A stretch of 64,000 bases of DNA. Source: Clonostachys chloroleuca. Lineage: Eukaryota; Ascomycota; Sordariomycetes; Hypocreales; Bionectriaceae. The notes under the pieces are model-generated. The model was not told where the DNA came from. It ran no database searches and worked only from the letters and a program-made list of their open reading frames with translations. Shown piece by piece: positions 46,082 through 57,055 of the stretch (positions are counted from its first letter, which is position 1; each line of letters opens with the position of its first letter). The translations under genes and the position numbers were made by a program. The DNA is taken from positions 1,984,001-2,048,000 of the forward strand of contig JBANAY010000001.1 of assembly GCA_037952775.1 (NCBI GenBank). Reading direction: 5' to 3'.

Positions 46082-47736
46082 AGGGGATTCGGCTTGACGA
46101 TAAAACAGCTCCTTTTCTTGGAGGACCTTGCCACTTGATCAGGTAGATTTGATCGAATAGGCAAGGGAATGAGAACTTCTTCTGATTAGCGGGAGCTGTT
46201 GCGGATGGATTATCACGAAAATGTGGTGGACGTACTACTCGCTGGGCCACCTCCTCCAGGATCGTCCATACCTTTACTCCTTCACCTCTTCGAGCGTAAT
46301 ATGTCGGCCTCCACGGCAGACAATCTCCCCCTCGAGGCCATCGACCCGGGGCCAAACAGCCGCGCCAGTGCAGTGGGTGCAGGACTCCTAGGCCCCTCTG
46401 GCCTTGCTGATGAGCCGCCAAGTATATTGCGTTGCGATGAGATGCTCCGTCGTGACTTTAGTCTCGAGCCCGGCAGTGAGAAGAGCACTGCACGCCAAGG
46501 GCATCCCTTGAGTATCTTTTCTGCCTCAGAAAATCCCCTCTCTTCCAGAGTGAAGCCGAATTTTGTTATTTCTGCAAGATAGAAGTGAATAAGGGTATAG
46601 TACTGCCCAAAAAAAGAAGTTACAACAAGTTGATACACAGTCGTATTGCTTCATCATGTTCAGGATGAATGTTCTCTCGTACATTGAACCGGCTCGTGAT
46701 TTTGCCTCGAACACTGTGATCTCAGCTCAGCCGCAGAAGCAGCCTTCGAGATAGGCTGGCCATCACTTCTTGTTGTCGTTCTTGTTGGAGTGTTGTGCAT
46801 GTTTCCGCAGCTTTGGGTCTCTGTAGCGATCGCGGCTCAGACCGACACCGCTTCAAAGCTTCGGGCCCAAGATGGAGCTGGCGACCATGTACTTTGATCT
46901 GCGTAACGAAGGACCCCTATCTCGATGAAGAGGAAGCACGCAGCCCTGAAACACAGGCATGGATGGGAGATGTGGAGATCTTCGATGGTCAGGGCGGGAA
47001 TATATCTCTGCTGCGTAGACATGTAACCTTCGTGATAAAGTGCATTCCCAGTGCAGAGCCACACATCGAAGCTCTCTTGCAGCGTGAGAAGAAGTAAAAA
47101 GCATGTACTCATAGGGAGAGACATCGCATTGTAGAAGTTGGCGAAAGGGCCGTTAAAGGCTTTCTGTGTGCTGTCTGTATTGGAAGGCGTTGGTGATCGA
47201 TCACATTTGAAGTCAGTTGGAAAAGGTCGTCAGTTGATTCAGGTAAGCCCCTCGGCAAGTATTCTCTTCTTTGACATGCTGGAACCAGAGTCCTGAGCGT
47301 TACCTTTGAGGATGTGAAACAAAACGGTCTTGAATTGGGTGTAGGTAGCGGGACTTGCACGTGGCCAGCGTTATCCTGACCATTGTGTCGAGCATGTCAT
47401 ACAGCTCCCCTCCAAACGTATGCTCCCCCATGTTAAACAGATTTTGGAATGAATCCAGTTTCTTGTAGTCTGGTCATTTAATTCATCTTGAGTTGATCAA
47501 TTTAGCCTGGCCTGACAGTGGGCAAGAATGAACTAGCTTGCCCCGGCAATGAAGGCGTAGACAACCTACCAAGTCGAATTACTGCTTCATCGGATGAACC
47601 CTCGACAGGGCACTCTTCCGAGTTTTCATTGTTTCCCCCATGTCCGACTGTAGGTTGATAATATGCGGGTTTTGAGTCAGATACTCCCCAGCCAGCACGG
47701 GTTCCGGACCCAATAGCCCGAAGGTTACCAGCAGCT
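46082..47736 (-). other. Decayed coding-like sequence, unassigned
   Basis: Minus-strand frames such as 46638-46282 and 47124-46837 look like broken coding text, possibly the upstream part of helicase copy A, but show no recognised motif. Confidence 0.2.
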
Positions 47737-48805
47737 CTAGTAGTTCATCGTCAAAAGGATCGACTGAAAGATTTGATCAAGTCGATATACTCTTCTTGGA
47801 TCGTTCCTCTTGGATCGTTCGTTTAGCTTGCTGAACTGCGTCACTCCGAGGCCGCTTTTCAGTGGTCTCGTGCTTCGAGTTCGTGAAGCAGAGCCTCGAG
47901 TAGACATCTCTGAGCGGAATGTCATTTAGAGGCAAAGCAATGCTACAAGCAACATTAACGCATATGCGGGCGGAATGGCCTTCAGGTTCACAAAGCCTCT
48001 CCAATGGTCTTCAGGTTCACAAGGCCTCTTCGTTTGATGTTTCCGAAAGTAGTTTTTAGCGTTTTCGACACCTGCCTCATCGTGTGGGTGAGCATCTTGA
48101 TTTCCACATGCAGTGGTTGACTCCAGGAGCCGATTTGCACCTGCTTCTCCGACAGTTTGACCGCAATTTCGCGGTTGAATGATCTCTCTTCGAGGAACCT
48201 CACCACCATGGTATCGGTTCTGGTTGGCAGTAGTGCTCCAGTTTGGTTCTGCGGCGTGTCAATCTCGTCTTCGGCGCATACGACGCAATGCAGTAACCAT
48301 AAAAACGTTCGAAGGTAGAAGATCTGCCAGGGTCTTCTTCGCAGGCCAAGTCTCTGGCGGCAGCAATCATCGAACAGAGCCCGTGAGGCTCGGACGGCCG
48401 TTTGCATTGTCCCAATGAAATGCCCATTGTAATGATTCACTTTCCCTTGGCAAAACCCAAACCAAATATTGAACTAATCCCCATCATCCGCCGTAACCAT
48501 CAATTCATCGCTTCGTCGCAAGCAGTGATCACAAACTCAATTGTTTTTCCTCCCCATGTTGTCTTTCCGGAGCCGGGAACGCCAGCAACAGCAGCTACGC
48601 CGGGAGGCATATTTCGCAATTTTCTCACGGTTGAAGCGCCTTGTCGCGTGAAACTGCCAATCATGAGATCCTGCAGGATGTAAGGGTTTTGCTGCAGAAG
48701 ATCATATGGCGCGACTTCTCCATCGAATCTGGTAGTGTACTTGTACCACGAACAAAGCGCAAGCGACCAAGTCCCATTGTGTTGAACATCTTTACCGCCT
48801 TGCAT
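47737..48805 (-). pseudogene. P-loop ATPase/helicase remnant (SF1-like copy A)
   Basis: The minus-strand frame 48805-48500 contains PYILQDLMIGSF and a perfect Walker A, GVPGSGKTT, followed by KTIEFVITACDEAMN, as at the start of DNA2/NAM7-like superfamily 1 helicase cores. The frame then meets a stop and continues in another frame (48440-47988), ending in GNIKRRGLVNLKTIGEAL; a further piece follows at 47925-47737. No Walker B is found downstream before copy A of the SNF2-like genes, so this copy is truncated. Confidence 0.5.
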
Positions 48806-49345
48806 CTCTGGCAGAATGTCTTCTCATCAACTGGTAGGAGCATATTTCCAGGGAGAGCATTGCCAACAAACGTCGTGGAGCTCCCTTAGTCGACGGATTT
48901 AATTGATCATCCCCAAACGTGCTGTATGTCTACTTGTCCTCCTCCGCCTGACCGTCTTGACCTATCCCTTTGGGTTTCACCGATGGCCTTATAGGTTCTG
49001 AGCCGTGTATATGGATCTTGACCCGGCGGCTGCTTTGCTAGATGGTGGACGAGAAAGGAGGTGAAGCGCATCCGATGTTTGCGGAGAAAGTCAGCAAACG
49101 GGGCCCTGTACCTATCGTGCGACGATCTCGTACTGGCATGCCGCGACAGCCCCGAGACCAGGATATTGAAGCATCAACTAGCGAGGAGTGCGTTGAGCCA
49201 ATGCGAGAGTTCACCGCGAACAATTCAGTGGGTTTGTCGACATGGCGAAGGGTATCGAGCCAATGTCAAGTCCAATGGCATCTATCCATTTCCCGCTCGC
49301 TGTCTTCTCCAGAAAATGGGCCATTCCAGTTATGAGGGAGAGTTG

Positions 49346-50678
49346 CTATTCATCATTAGAGCCAGGGAACCCGAACCCAGAGGGCTTGTACGCGAAATCC
49401 ATGCCCCTCTGCTCAAAGTCGGTAAGCCTGTTCCATGACGGCAAGGACGAAATGGCCCCAATCAAATAAGGCGATGTATGATGTGTAGTATTTGACGCTG
49501 TATTGAGCAGCTTGGGCCATGACCTCGTATGAATTTCCAGATATGCGGGCGTCGAACTCTGCGCGCTAGCGGAGGATGGACGAAACAAGACTTCGAGGAG
49601 AGACAACAACTGTAGCACTGGCATGTCAGTTTATGATTGATACAAGGTAGACTGTAGTTAGAGTTTTGGGGATTTCTTGAAACTCACAGGAAGATGTCTG
49701 GGAAGTTGGGGTTCCCTGATTGGCAATAACCACTTTACATGAACTATTTAGCTTCTGCTTGGGTTGGCCTTCGGTGCAACTCTCAAACCCAGCGAGTTTG
49801 ACGGTTAGTGAGTTCGTGTTGCAACCGTCCAGTGTAGTTCTTCTGCTCTCATCTGACACTCTCTTTGAGTTTGGCCACGTTTTGCTCGCTGTTCTCGTTG
49901 TTTGTGCCCTCGGTTGGGTTAAGTTCCATTCACTCTGTCCCCTGATGTATCGATTGGGCTCAATATCCCACCCAACCTTGGTGGCCTCCCAAATGATCAA
50001 CTCTCGGAGGCCTTCACCGATAGCAGAAGGGACTGAACATTCCGCTGATGATTCACCCAGCGAGCAGAGCAGCCCCGTTCTTGATGTCCGCAGTTCATCG
50101 TTCTGCTCGACAACCGGCTAAAGACCAACAAGGGTGTGTGCTCATGGTACCGATTGTTGGATTAAAAGCGTAGGTAGAGATCATTTCTTTTCAATTTGAT
50201 GGGCCCTGTCACCCCTGACCAAGCCTCAACTTGGAAAGGGTTGGTGGTGGAAGGTCTCTGCCAATGCATGGCGGTGTTTTGTTTTTGCATAGATTGAAGA
50301 TACCCATCACGATACCTGCACTTACATGGCAGGTAGTATGATTGCATGAGATTTATTTCTTCTTCTAGAGTATTGAACTTTTCCTTTTCACGGCTGGTAC
50401 CTGGGGTCAATTGGTCAACCCCTTTTTCGGCGCCACAGGACCCCAATCCAACCATCGTGAGGCGCGCTGCCTACAGATTCGGTAGGTTATCTTCAGCGTT
50501 GAGGGCCCTTTTGAAAAGAGAGATCAGTCTCTAACTCGAGTATCACGGCACGTACAAAGGCTGGCATCATTCTTGAGCCGTAGTAGAATGGCTCATCACT
50601 GCATTGATAGGGTTTGGTTGCCTTCCATTGTCCAACCTGCTGGGATTCAATTAAGGTCTGATGCATGCATCGAGACAC
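49346..50678 (-). pseudogene. Downstream fragments of an SF1-like helicase
   Basis: Three minus-strand frames: 50678-50493 (KPYQCSDEPFYYGSRM, like the post-Walker-B FYxGRM segment of SF1 helicases), 50000-49626 and 49624-49346. Each is open, but they are joined by frameshifts. The family match is weak and rests on position after the DEAx-box piece at 53.6 kb. Confidence 0.3.
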
Positions 50679-51631
50679 AGAGATGGGACTCGGCAGATTT
50701 TGGCATCAGGTGCATATCCGATGCGACGAGACTTAGCGCCAGGCTCGATTTCATTATCAACAGAGCTGTCTGGACGCGGCCGCTTTGTTGCTGGAACGAA
50801 TGGAAGGGGCTTGTTCACCTGATAAGGTGTGAATGAAACGAAGCAGGGTGGAAGAAAATCTGAAATCTCTTGCTATTTCGACTCAGATACTTTGGCCTCC
50901 CATGTCGGGTTTATGATCGAGCGGGCCAAAGCTGGAATTGAGAAGTCCTTAATGAGACAACTCAACAGACCGAAGCACCGTGTTTGGGACACCGTTTTCT
51001 AAGTTATGGATGGACCCATGACGCTCGCATATCTAAGCACTGTGCTAGTAATCTACGCGGCATCAACGCGTTGCATACGGAGCCATCCCCGGGCCAAATG
51101 TATTGATCTTCTGGATGCGGCCCCAGATATCGTTGGATCCTCCAAATCGCCAGGTCCTGGAGCCGCTGTAGTCGACTGCCAAGGCATGTTGTCTGGCGGT
51201 GGCAACAGGCGAGCAGGATTGTAAGTGATGTGAAAACCTTGACTAGGCTTCCGTACTCTCGGAATGTTGCTCATCCAGGCCGAAGGGATTCCTCCGACTA
51301 ATCACCCGAGTACAGATCCTCCAGAACCCAAATATTTGGCCAGGCTGACCAGCTAGCGTCTATGACCTCGAAAGACAAGGAAAGGGCAATGTCCTCATTT
51401 CGTGACAGCGACCGAAAGAGATCAGTCCTGGACATCGTTGAGTTTCGGAATAAGGACACAAACGTCAGGCGGATAGTAAGTAAAGTGTTGGACAGCGCTA
51501 GTGATCGATCGCTTTCGAAAGTGTTAATTGGAGGTTGTTAGTCGATTGTTCTGTTAAGCGGTAGACATATCAACCGGTTATATACCCCGTTGAGCGGTCG
51601 TACCCACCATGACCGCTCAGATCCTAGAGAT
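50679..51631. other. Unassigned decayed sequence
   Basis: No motif or open frame I can support on either strand; lies between helicase fragments. Confidence 0.3.
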
Positions 51632-53200
51632 CTAATCGTTGATCACCAATACGGATGCCATAATGTATTCACAGAAAGGGAATTTATCGTCACCTTCTGG
51701 ATGGTGGTCCGGTGGGAATCTGCGTTCATTTAGATAGCCGCTCCCAAGTTCGACGTCGCCCTGGGCATTGTAGTCCTTCAGTGCAAACAAGCTGATGTAG
51801 GCCGCATCGTCGCAGGACAGTGCCTTCGAATGACAGAGTCCCAGGGCCATTTCTGTATGATTCTGCAAAGACCCGCGTTCCAGACGAGGAGATTTATAAG
51901 CGGGATGACCCGCAGGTGGATGGAGTCAGTGATCCATCACATACGGCTCAAGGGCATGTGGTGCAGGGCTCCTGAGGATGAATGTGATGGACTTGTCTAA
52001 CCGGACCTTAGTGCAACCCGCTTCATCTCTGGTCGCCCTGCAGAGCTTATATCCTTCTTTGTTGTGGTGTCTAGGTAGTCTGTAGACCCTCACTTCGCCC
52101 CCAAGTTTCCTTCGATCCCAGATATATGTTTCGGACTGGAGTTACCTGTTCACTACCAAGTACTCACGGCTCCTGCCACCCGAGCAATGCTCCAGTTCCG
52201 CTCAACGGTAAATTAGTATGACATGTACGGCCTTTGAAGTGGTATGGCCTTGAAACTTGACATATTGAGATAGCTTCTAAGCGCCGTGAAGCAAAGACAT
52301 TTCCGAAGTTGATTTTGAGCACCTTGATCGGACGAACGTGATAGCAAGTAACACGCCTACATCCTTCACCTTCACCTGGTAAGAGGAGCAGCCTGTAAAG
52401 GGGGTAGTCCATGGAGCCTGCCGTTGTGCTTTCCATACACCCCATACTTCGGTGGAGGTCGTGTATTGGTCAGAACGCAACCCCAAATGAGCTGTCTCCC
52501 TCCGGGCTTCGACTGTGCCCTCCTTAGCCACCTAACACATAGCGGCCTATCGTTTTCCGCGCACTCGAGCTCCATATATGGCTGCATGAATCCGTACTCG
52601 TTAATTCTAAAAATCTTGGTAACAACGGTATTTCTCAGGGAGATGATCCTGCGGAAAAGGGCAACTGTAGCGATGCGGAAGACGTATAGGATTTCTCTTG
52701 TCTGTTGAGATACTTTGCTCGCCTTCTTCTCGATATAGTATGTTCTCCATAGCATTGCGCCGCGACGCCTGCCATCCACATGCTTCCTGGATAGAAACTC
52801 GGCCTGATCGGGTTGAATGTCTCGTAGGCATGGAATTGAGAAATTAATAAGCAAGGTAAAGATATAATCTACTAAAGCTTGTTGCGGAAAATCAGCCTCT
52901 CCGTTTGATGTTTCCATAAGTAGTCATAGCAGTTGTAACATCTGCCCTTTACCACATCGGCCATAGCTGGCAGGGCAATGCCGTCAGTCGCTGGGATCAG
53001 GGCATCTTACCCTTGAATGCGCTGTTGCCTGGTGCAGTAGAAGGAGGAGCTATGGTTCGTTGTGACAACTTCAGCCGTTGGTGGGACCATTGAAGGTATG
53101 CATCAGATACTGTTGTCAATTTTGTGTAGGCAGCCTTATTGTCAGGGAATGGAAAGGCTGTGTTGCCTTGCGCCATCATCCAGAGATAGAATGAACTCAA
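51632..53200 (-). pseudogene. Decayed coding fragments within helicase array
   Basis: Minus-strand open pieces at 53200-52997, 52917-52372 and 51868-51632. The 52.9-kb piece begins with METSNGEADF and its DNA around 52896-52925 closely matches 48021-48055 (coding GNIKRRG in another reading). This shows that the same ancestral gene is present at both places. No catalytic motif is visible in these pieces. Confidence 0.3.
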
Positions 53201-53372
53201 CGGACCGCAGCTGTAGGAGTCGCCTTGGTCCGTAATGGGTGGGCAAGCCGATGTGAAGTTATGGGTGAATTCGTAGCGGACCAGAGACTGTCGGAATGGT
53301 TTACCACGAGAGCACGAAATCTGGCTTACTTTGCGGCTGTAGTCTCATGTGATAGTCTTATTTGCCCTGCTA

Positions 53373-53660
53373 TCAGTAGCAGGGGCCTAACCTGGCTTCT
53401 GACGGTGGTTTGAGCCGCGTTAATGTTGCTTGGTACTGAGCTCCCACCTCCTTTTTATTAGACAACTTGTCCAATGGTCCAGGCTGCATTGGAGGCTGCA
53501 GCATTGGATCTCCGATGAAAATAGCCGGGGTCTCGGGAAAATGGGACAGTAATACCATGGCCATACATTCTGTCATGTGCTGTTTCGTCCACGAAGCACA
53601 TTCTTGGTGGAGCGTGAACGAGTTTAGCCATTCCTCCAGAGAGCACAGGGCGTATCAGCC
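53373..53660 (-). pseudogene. DEAx-box (Walker B) fragment of SF1-like helicase copy B
   Basis: Two overlapping minus-strand frames give PPRMCFVDETAH, then ECMAMVLLSHFPETPAIFIGD and PMLQPPM. The order (hydrophobic)-VDE(T/A), about 25 residues, IGDPxQLPP is the motif II to III pattern of SF1 (DNA2/NAM7) helicases. A one-base shift after VDETAH breaks the frame, and LQ in place of QL departs from the consensus. Confidence 0.5.
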
Positions 53661-54229
53661 AAGAAATGTATCTGGAAACGACTTCGATCAGGAGTTTCTT
53701 CCCTTCCGCTTTTGCCTCTCTCGCGAACGAAGCTGGTCATTCTCAGCGTTGTGCCAGTGCTCCCGAGGATGAGGCTTCGGCTTCATCATTCCCTGGAAGA
53801 TTCACGCCGCACACCCTCTTGTATTATCGGGTTCGGGTCTTCCATGGAGCAGGAGCACTTGCTTGTGAGTCGACATACTCCGGCATGGTAGGCGGGCGGT
53901 GGTGAGGCCGGCCAGTCGCCGTCAGGACGCCAGACTACTGTGTGCTTCTAGCTCGTAAGTCATCTCGTATCGTTGTTTGCAATTGGTGTCTCTTCTGGGT
54001 TGAGCAAGGTCTTCACCCTGCGTTTCGTCGTCTCAGCTTAATCTGACCTCGGGAGGCTAACCCCGCGTTCGTACGCCAAGTTGGTGCCCTCAATCTCTTT
54101 GAATATTGTCCACGCAAACCTATTAAAGGATAGGTTGAGATGTGCTTTTAGCATCTCATGCGCGATTATCTCCTGTACGATGGGAGACAGGAACGGGGGA
54201 ATACTCCCCTTGATTACGAGTAGCCTTAC
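53661..54229. other. Unassigned sequence between helicase remnants
   Basis: Probable decayed upstream part of SF1-like copy B; no motif or continuous frame recognised. Confidence 0.3.
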
Positions 54230-56458
54230 CTACTTGTTCAATGTGGAGCAGAGTTGGTGATCATGGTATGTGTCCATGACGTGGACAAAGTGCCAGCCAC
54301 AGACTGACAACTGGCCGGGGCGAGTATTTCTCCCGATCATCTGCTGAAGATTGCATGGGGCGTGGTGCCACCCCATGACAACACCAGTGTTGCACTGGCT
54401 CTGTAGATTCAACCCGATATTACACCTCGCAGGGCTCCTCGTCCTCGTGGTTCGGCTGGGCCAGCGGGTAGGGTGGCCTCGGTCCGCCCTTTTCCCTCTC
54501 TGTGTCTGTGTCAATTGCGAACTCCCATGTTAGCCTGTTGATGTTACTCATGATGAAGCTCCGCGAGGGCAGCGTTTCCGCGCCCAGGCAGTGCTCAAAC
54601 AAGCTCTGGATAAACACTATCCGGCAATCCTCGATATCGCGGTCACTCCATGACGCGATGAACCTGGCAAACTCGTCGACCCATCGTCACTGGGCATACC
54701 ATGTCGTGAGCCTCGTGGGTTCCACGTGCTCCCACTTGAACCTGTCCTCGGGTCTCCCGTTGACCGGAACGAGGCCCTTGTATCCCACATTTTCGACCAC
54801 GGCGAGGGCCTCCACGCCGGCTCCCGGATTTTCCATCGTCTCGTCCGACACCTCGGCCGTCCTGCTCGACGATGCAGTCCTTTGCTCATTATCTGATGAA
54901 CCTGATGAACCAGTCGAATCCCCGACTGACCTCGTGACAGGCTCCTCCCGGCCACCCACCTCATCCTCGAGGCGTGCGTCCTCTTGCAGTGCGTCCCGGA
55001 CGGGCGCCTCCAGTTCCCTCCCTCGTCCAACCATCTCATTACGAGACGGACCTTGTCGCTCTTGTTCGATCTGCTGCATCCGTATATGTTTTTTTTTTTT
55101 TTTGTGTCGTTCTTGTTCTTATTATTGTTATTGTTGTATCGTGTTTACGTTTAGTATGATCACTTCAACGCCGGACGTTTCCGAATTGAATGCTTTTATA
55201 ACATTCTAGCGCGCTTTCGGCTTGTCCATGGACCGTATAGTGGCTGTCTTAAATCCAGCCACCTTGAGTTCGGACACGAGGACCCTATACACGGATGATT
55301 AGCAATCTGGATTTGGATTTAGGTTTTTTTCCGCTCTCCCACTGAAGTGGCTCGGGCATGGGGCGAGCCACTTCAGTAGGAGGCTGTCAAAACGGACGAA
55401 GATATGAAGGAATACGGGGTGGAACTTACTGCTGGATATAAGGTATGTCGACGAATACAACTACCCTTTTCTTGTTCATTCGGACTTCCTTATGTAGGAA
55501 GTCGACGAGTCTGGAGGTTGTTCCCATTTCCCACCCCGATGAGACAGCTGAGGAGGATTGGCAGCTGCTGCGGCCATGAATGGTGGTTTTCGCCGGTATA
55601 TCAACGCACCTGCGTAGATTCTCTATTAGGAGCCATTGTCGGTCCACGGCATAATGGGGGATTGCCGCTCTGGAGGTTATGTACCACTCCTTCCAGGCCG
55701 AATCAAGTCGATCTGAGATTGTCCGGGGAAATTCCACCTGCATTCTAAGGCCACCCTGAACGAGTCCAGCATCTGGTACGCTCTGGACCGTGACTTCGCC
55801 CCGAGCATCTTGGTCCCTTCCGTCACGTTGTCCATGTCGTCCAGGCGGAACCCTGTTGGCCGAGACGTTGTTTGGGATCAGTGACGCGGCTCAACGCCTC
55901 TTTCCAATCCCGAGATAGTCCTCTTCCGCATGATCGCCGCCGACTACGGCCACGATACCCTCCCTGCCCTCGGGCTTGCCCGACAGCACCTAGGGCGGCG
56001 CGCGGGTGTACGCCTTTCCCATGAATACCGTATAGCTACACCACCGCTGTAGCCCGTCCCAGCCCTTGGACATCAAATTGTATGCGGATATGACGATGAT
56101 GTTCTTGCCATACCCTTGCTGCGCGGCCTGTCCGAGCTCCGTGAGTCTCGCGGCCCGCTTTTGCACATTGCTTTCCTCTTTGCTGTCAACCAGGATAACC
56201 GTAGCCTCGTCGCCAAGTCTATGTTCATAATGAACTGTTCTCCCTCTCCCGGTTTTCGTCCTCGCGCAAGTCCAAGTCCACCATCTGGCCATCCCCTGAC
56301 GCGGCGACCTCGCTCGTGGTCCCGTTGGTAGCAACTGGCAAGTTTCCATTTGCCGTGACAACGGCTGCGTCCTTGTCTACTACGACGGGGCCACCGACCC
56401 CCTCCGGTGATCTCGTGATCCGTGGTAGTCCCTTCATCTGGAAGTGGCCGGGGCCCAT
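54230..56458 (-). pseudogene. Decayed SNF2-type helicase copy B
   Basis: Minus-strand pieces in order: 56361-55990 (EATVILVDSKEE, IIVISAYNLMSKGWDGLQ, CSYTVFMG); 55743-55426 ending LVDFLHKEVRMNKKRVVVFVD; a stretch near 55290-55150 reading VAGFKTATIRSM and, after a TAG at 55206-55208, NVIKAFNSETSGVEVIILNV; a separate ORF of about 130 codons at 55079-54687 with a TGA at 54687-54689; then 54514-54230 with GLNLQSQCNTGVV and an intact motif VI QMIGRNTRPGQ at 54311-54343. Together these form an SNF2 helicase C-lobe interrupted by about 0.65 kb between motif V text and GLNLQ. Confidence 0.6.
55089..55103. repeat. 15-base T run with TTATTG-rich tract
   Basis: Homopolymer followed by a simple attattgttattgttg tract; on the minus strand it is an A run at the upstream edge of the sequence inserted in helicase copy B. 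Confidence 0.8.
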
Positions 56459-57055
56459 CCGTTACGTCAACACCCGGCTACGTGACCGCGAACCATGTTG
56501 ATCAACCTGTTGGGCAAGTATCGATCAAGGCTCGAAGTGATGCCTCAGAGGTTGCTGGGTTCCGACTCTACCGCTACCACTCGACCTCGAAGACGAGCAT
56601 GAAGAGACAGCCGCGCTACAACTAAACGGGACTTCTTATTCATACAGCCGATGTTGCATTTCAGTCTTGAGTTCTTCGATTCGTCCCTGGCACGCTTCGA
56701 TCCCTGGGCACATGTGACATTCTGGGTCTTGGGTGTGGTGAAATTGGATCCTCGCTCTATCATCGAGGCCTGTAGTTCGGAACAGAGTGAAGTACGTTGT
56801 CTAGCCGGAGACGCACATCCACCGGCTAAGACCAAAGTCGAGTTTCTACCGTCATCGCCCGTCAAGTCATCAAAGGCATCCTCCGTCGGGACGATGAAGA
56901 GCTGAGGCACACGGCGGGCCATTGGCGATCGTTCTCGCAACTTGGCGCAGCGACATTGTATGCTTTGTAGATATCCTGCTTGGCAACTGGCGTCGTCGAG
57001 AACGCAAAGCCTCTCCACGCAATCCGATATATGGTCTGAAGAGAAAATAGGCCTC
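56459..57055. other. Unassigned sequence between helicase remnants
   Basis: Minus-strand frame 57018-56545 is open for 157 codons but has no recognised motif and low-complexity text; probably decayed coding sequence. Confidence 0.25.

Noticed and set aside
54502..55209. A 235-codon plus-strand ORF
   Set aside because: It is Ser/Cys/Pro-rich and lies opposite minus-strand text with better coding character; judged an antisense shadow.
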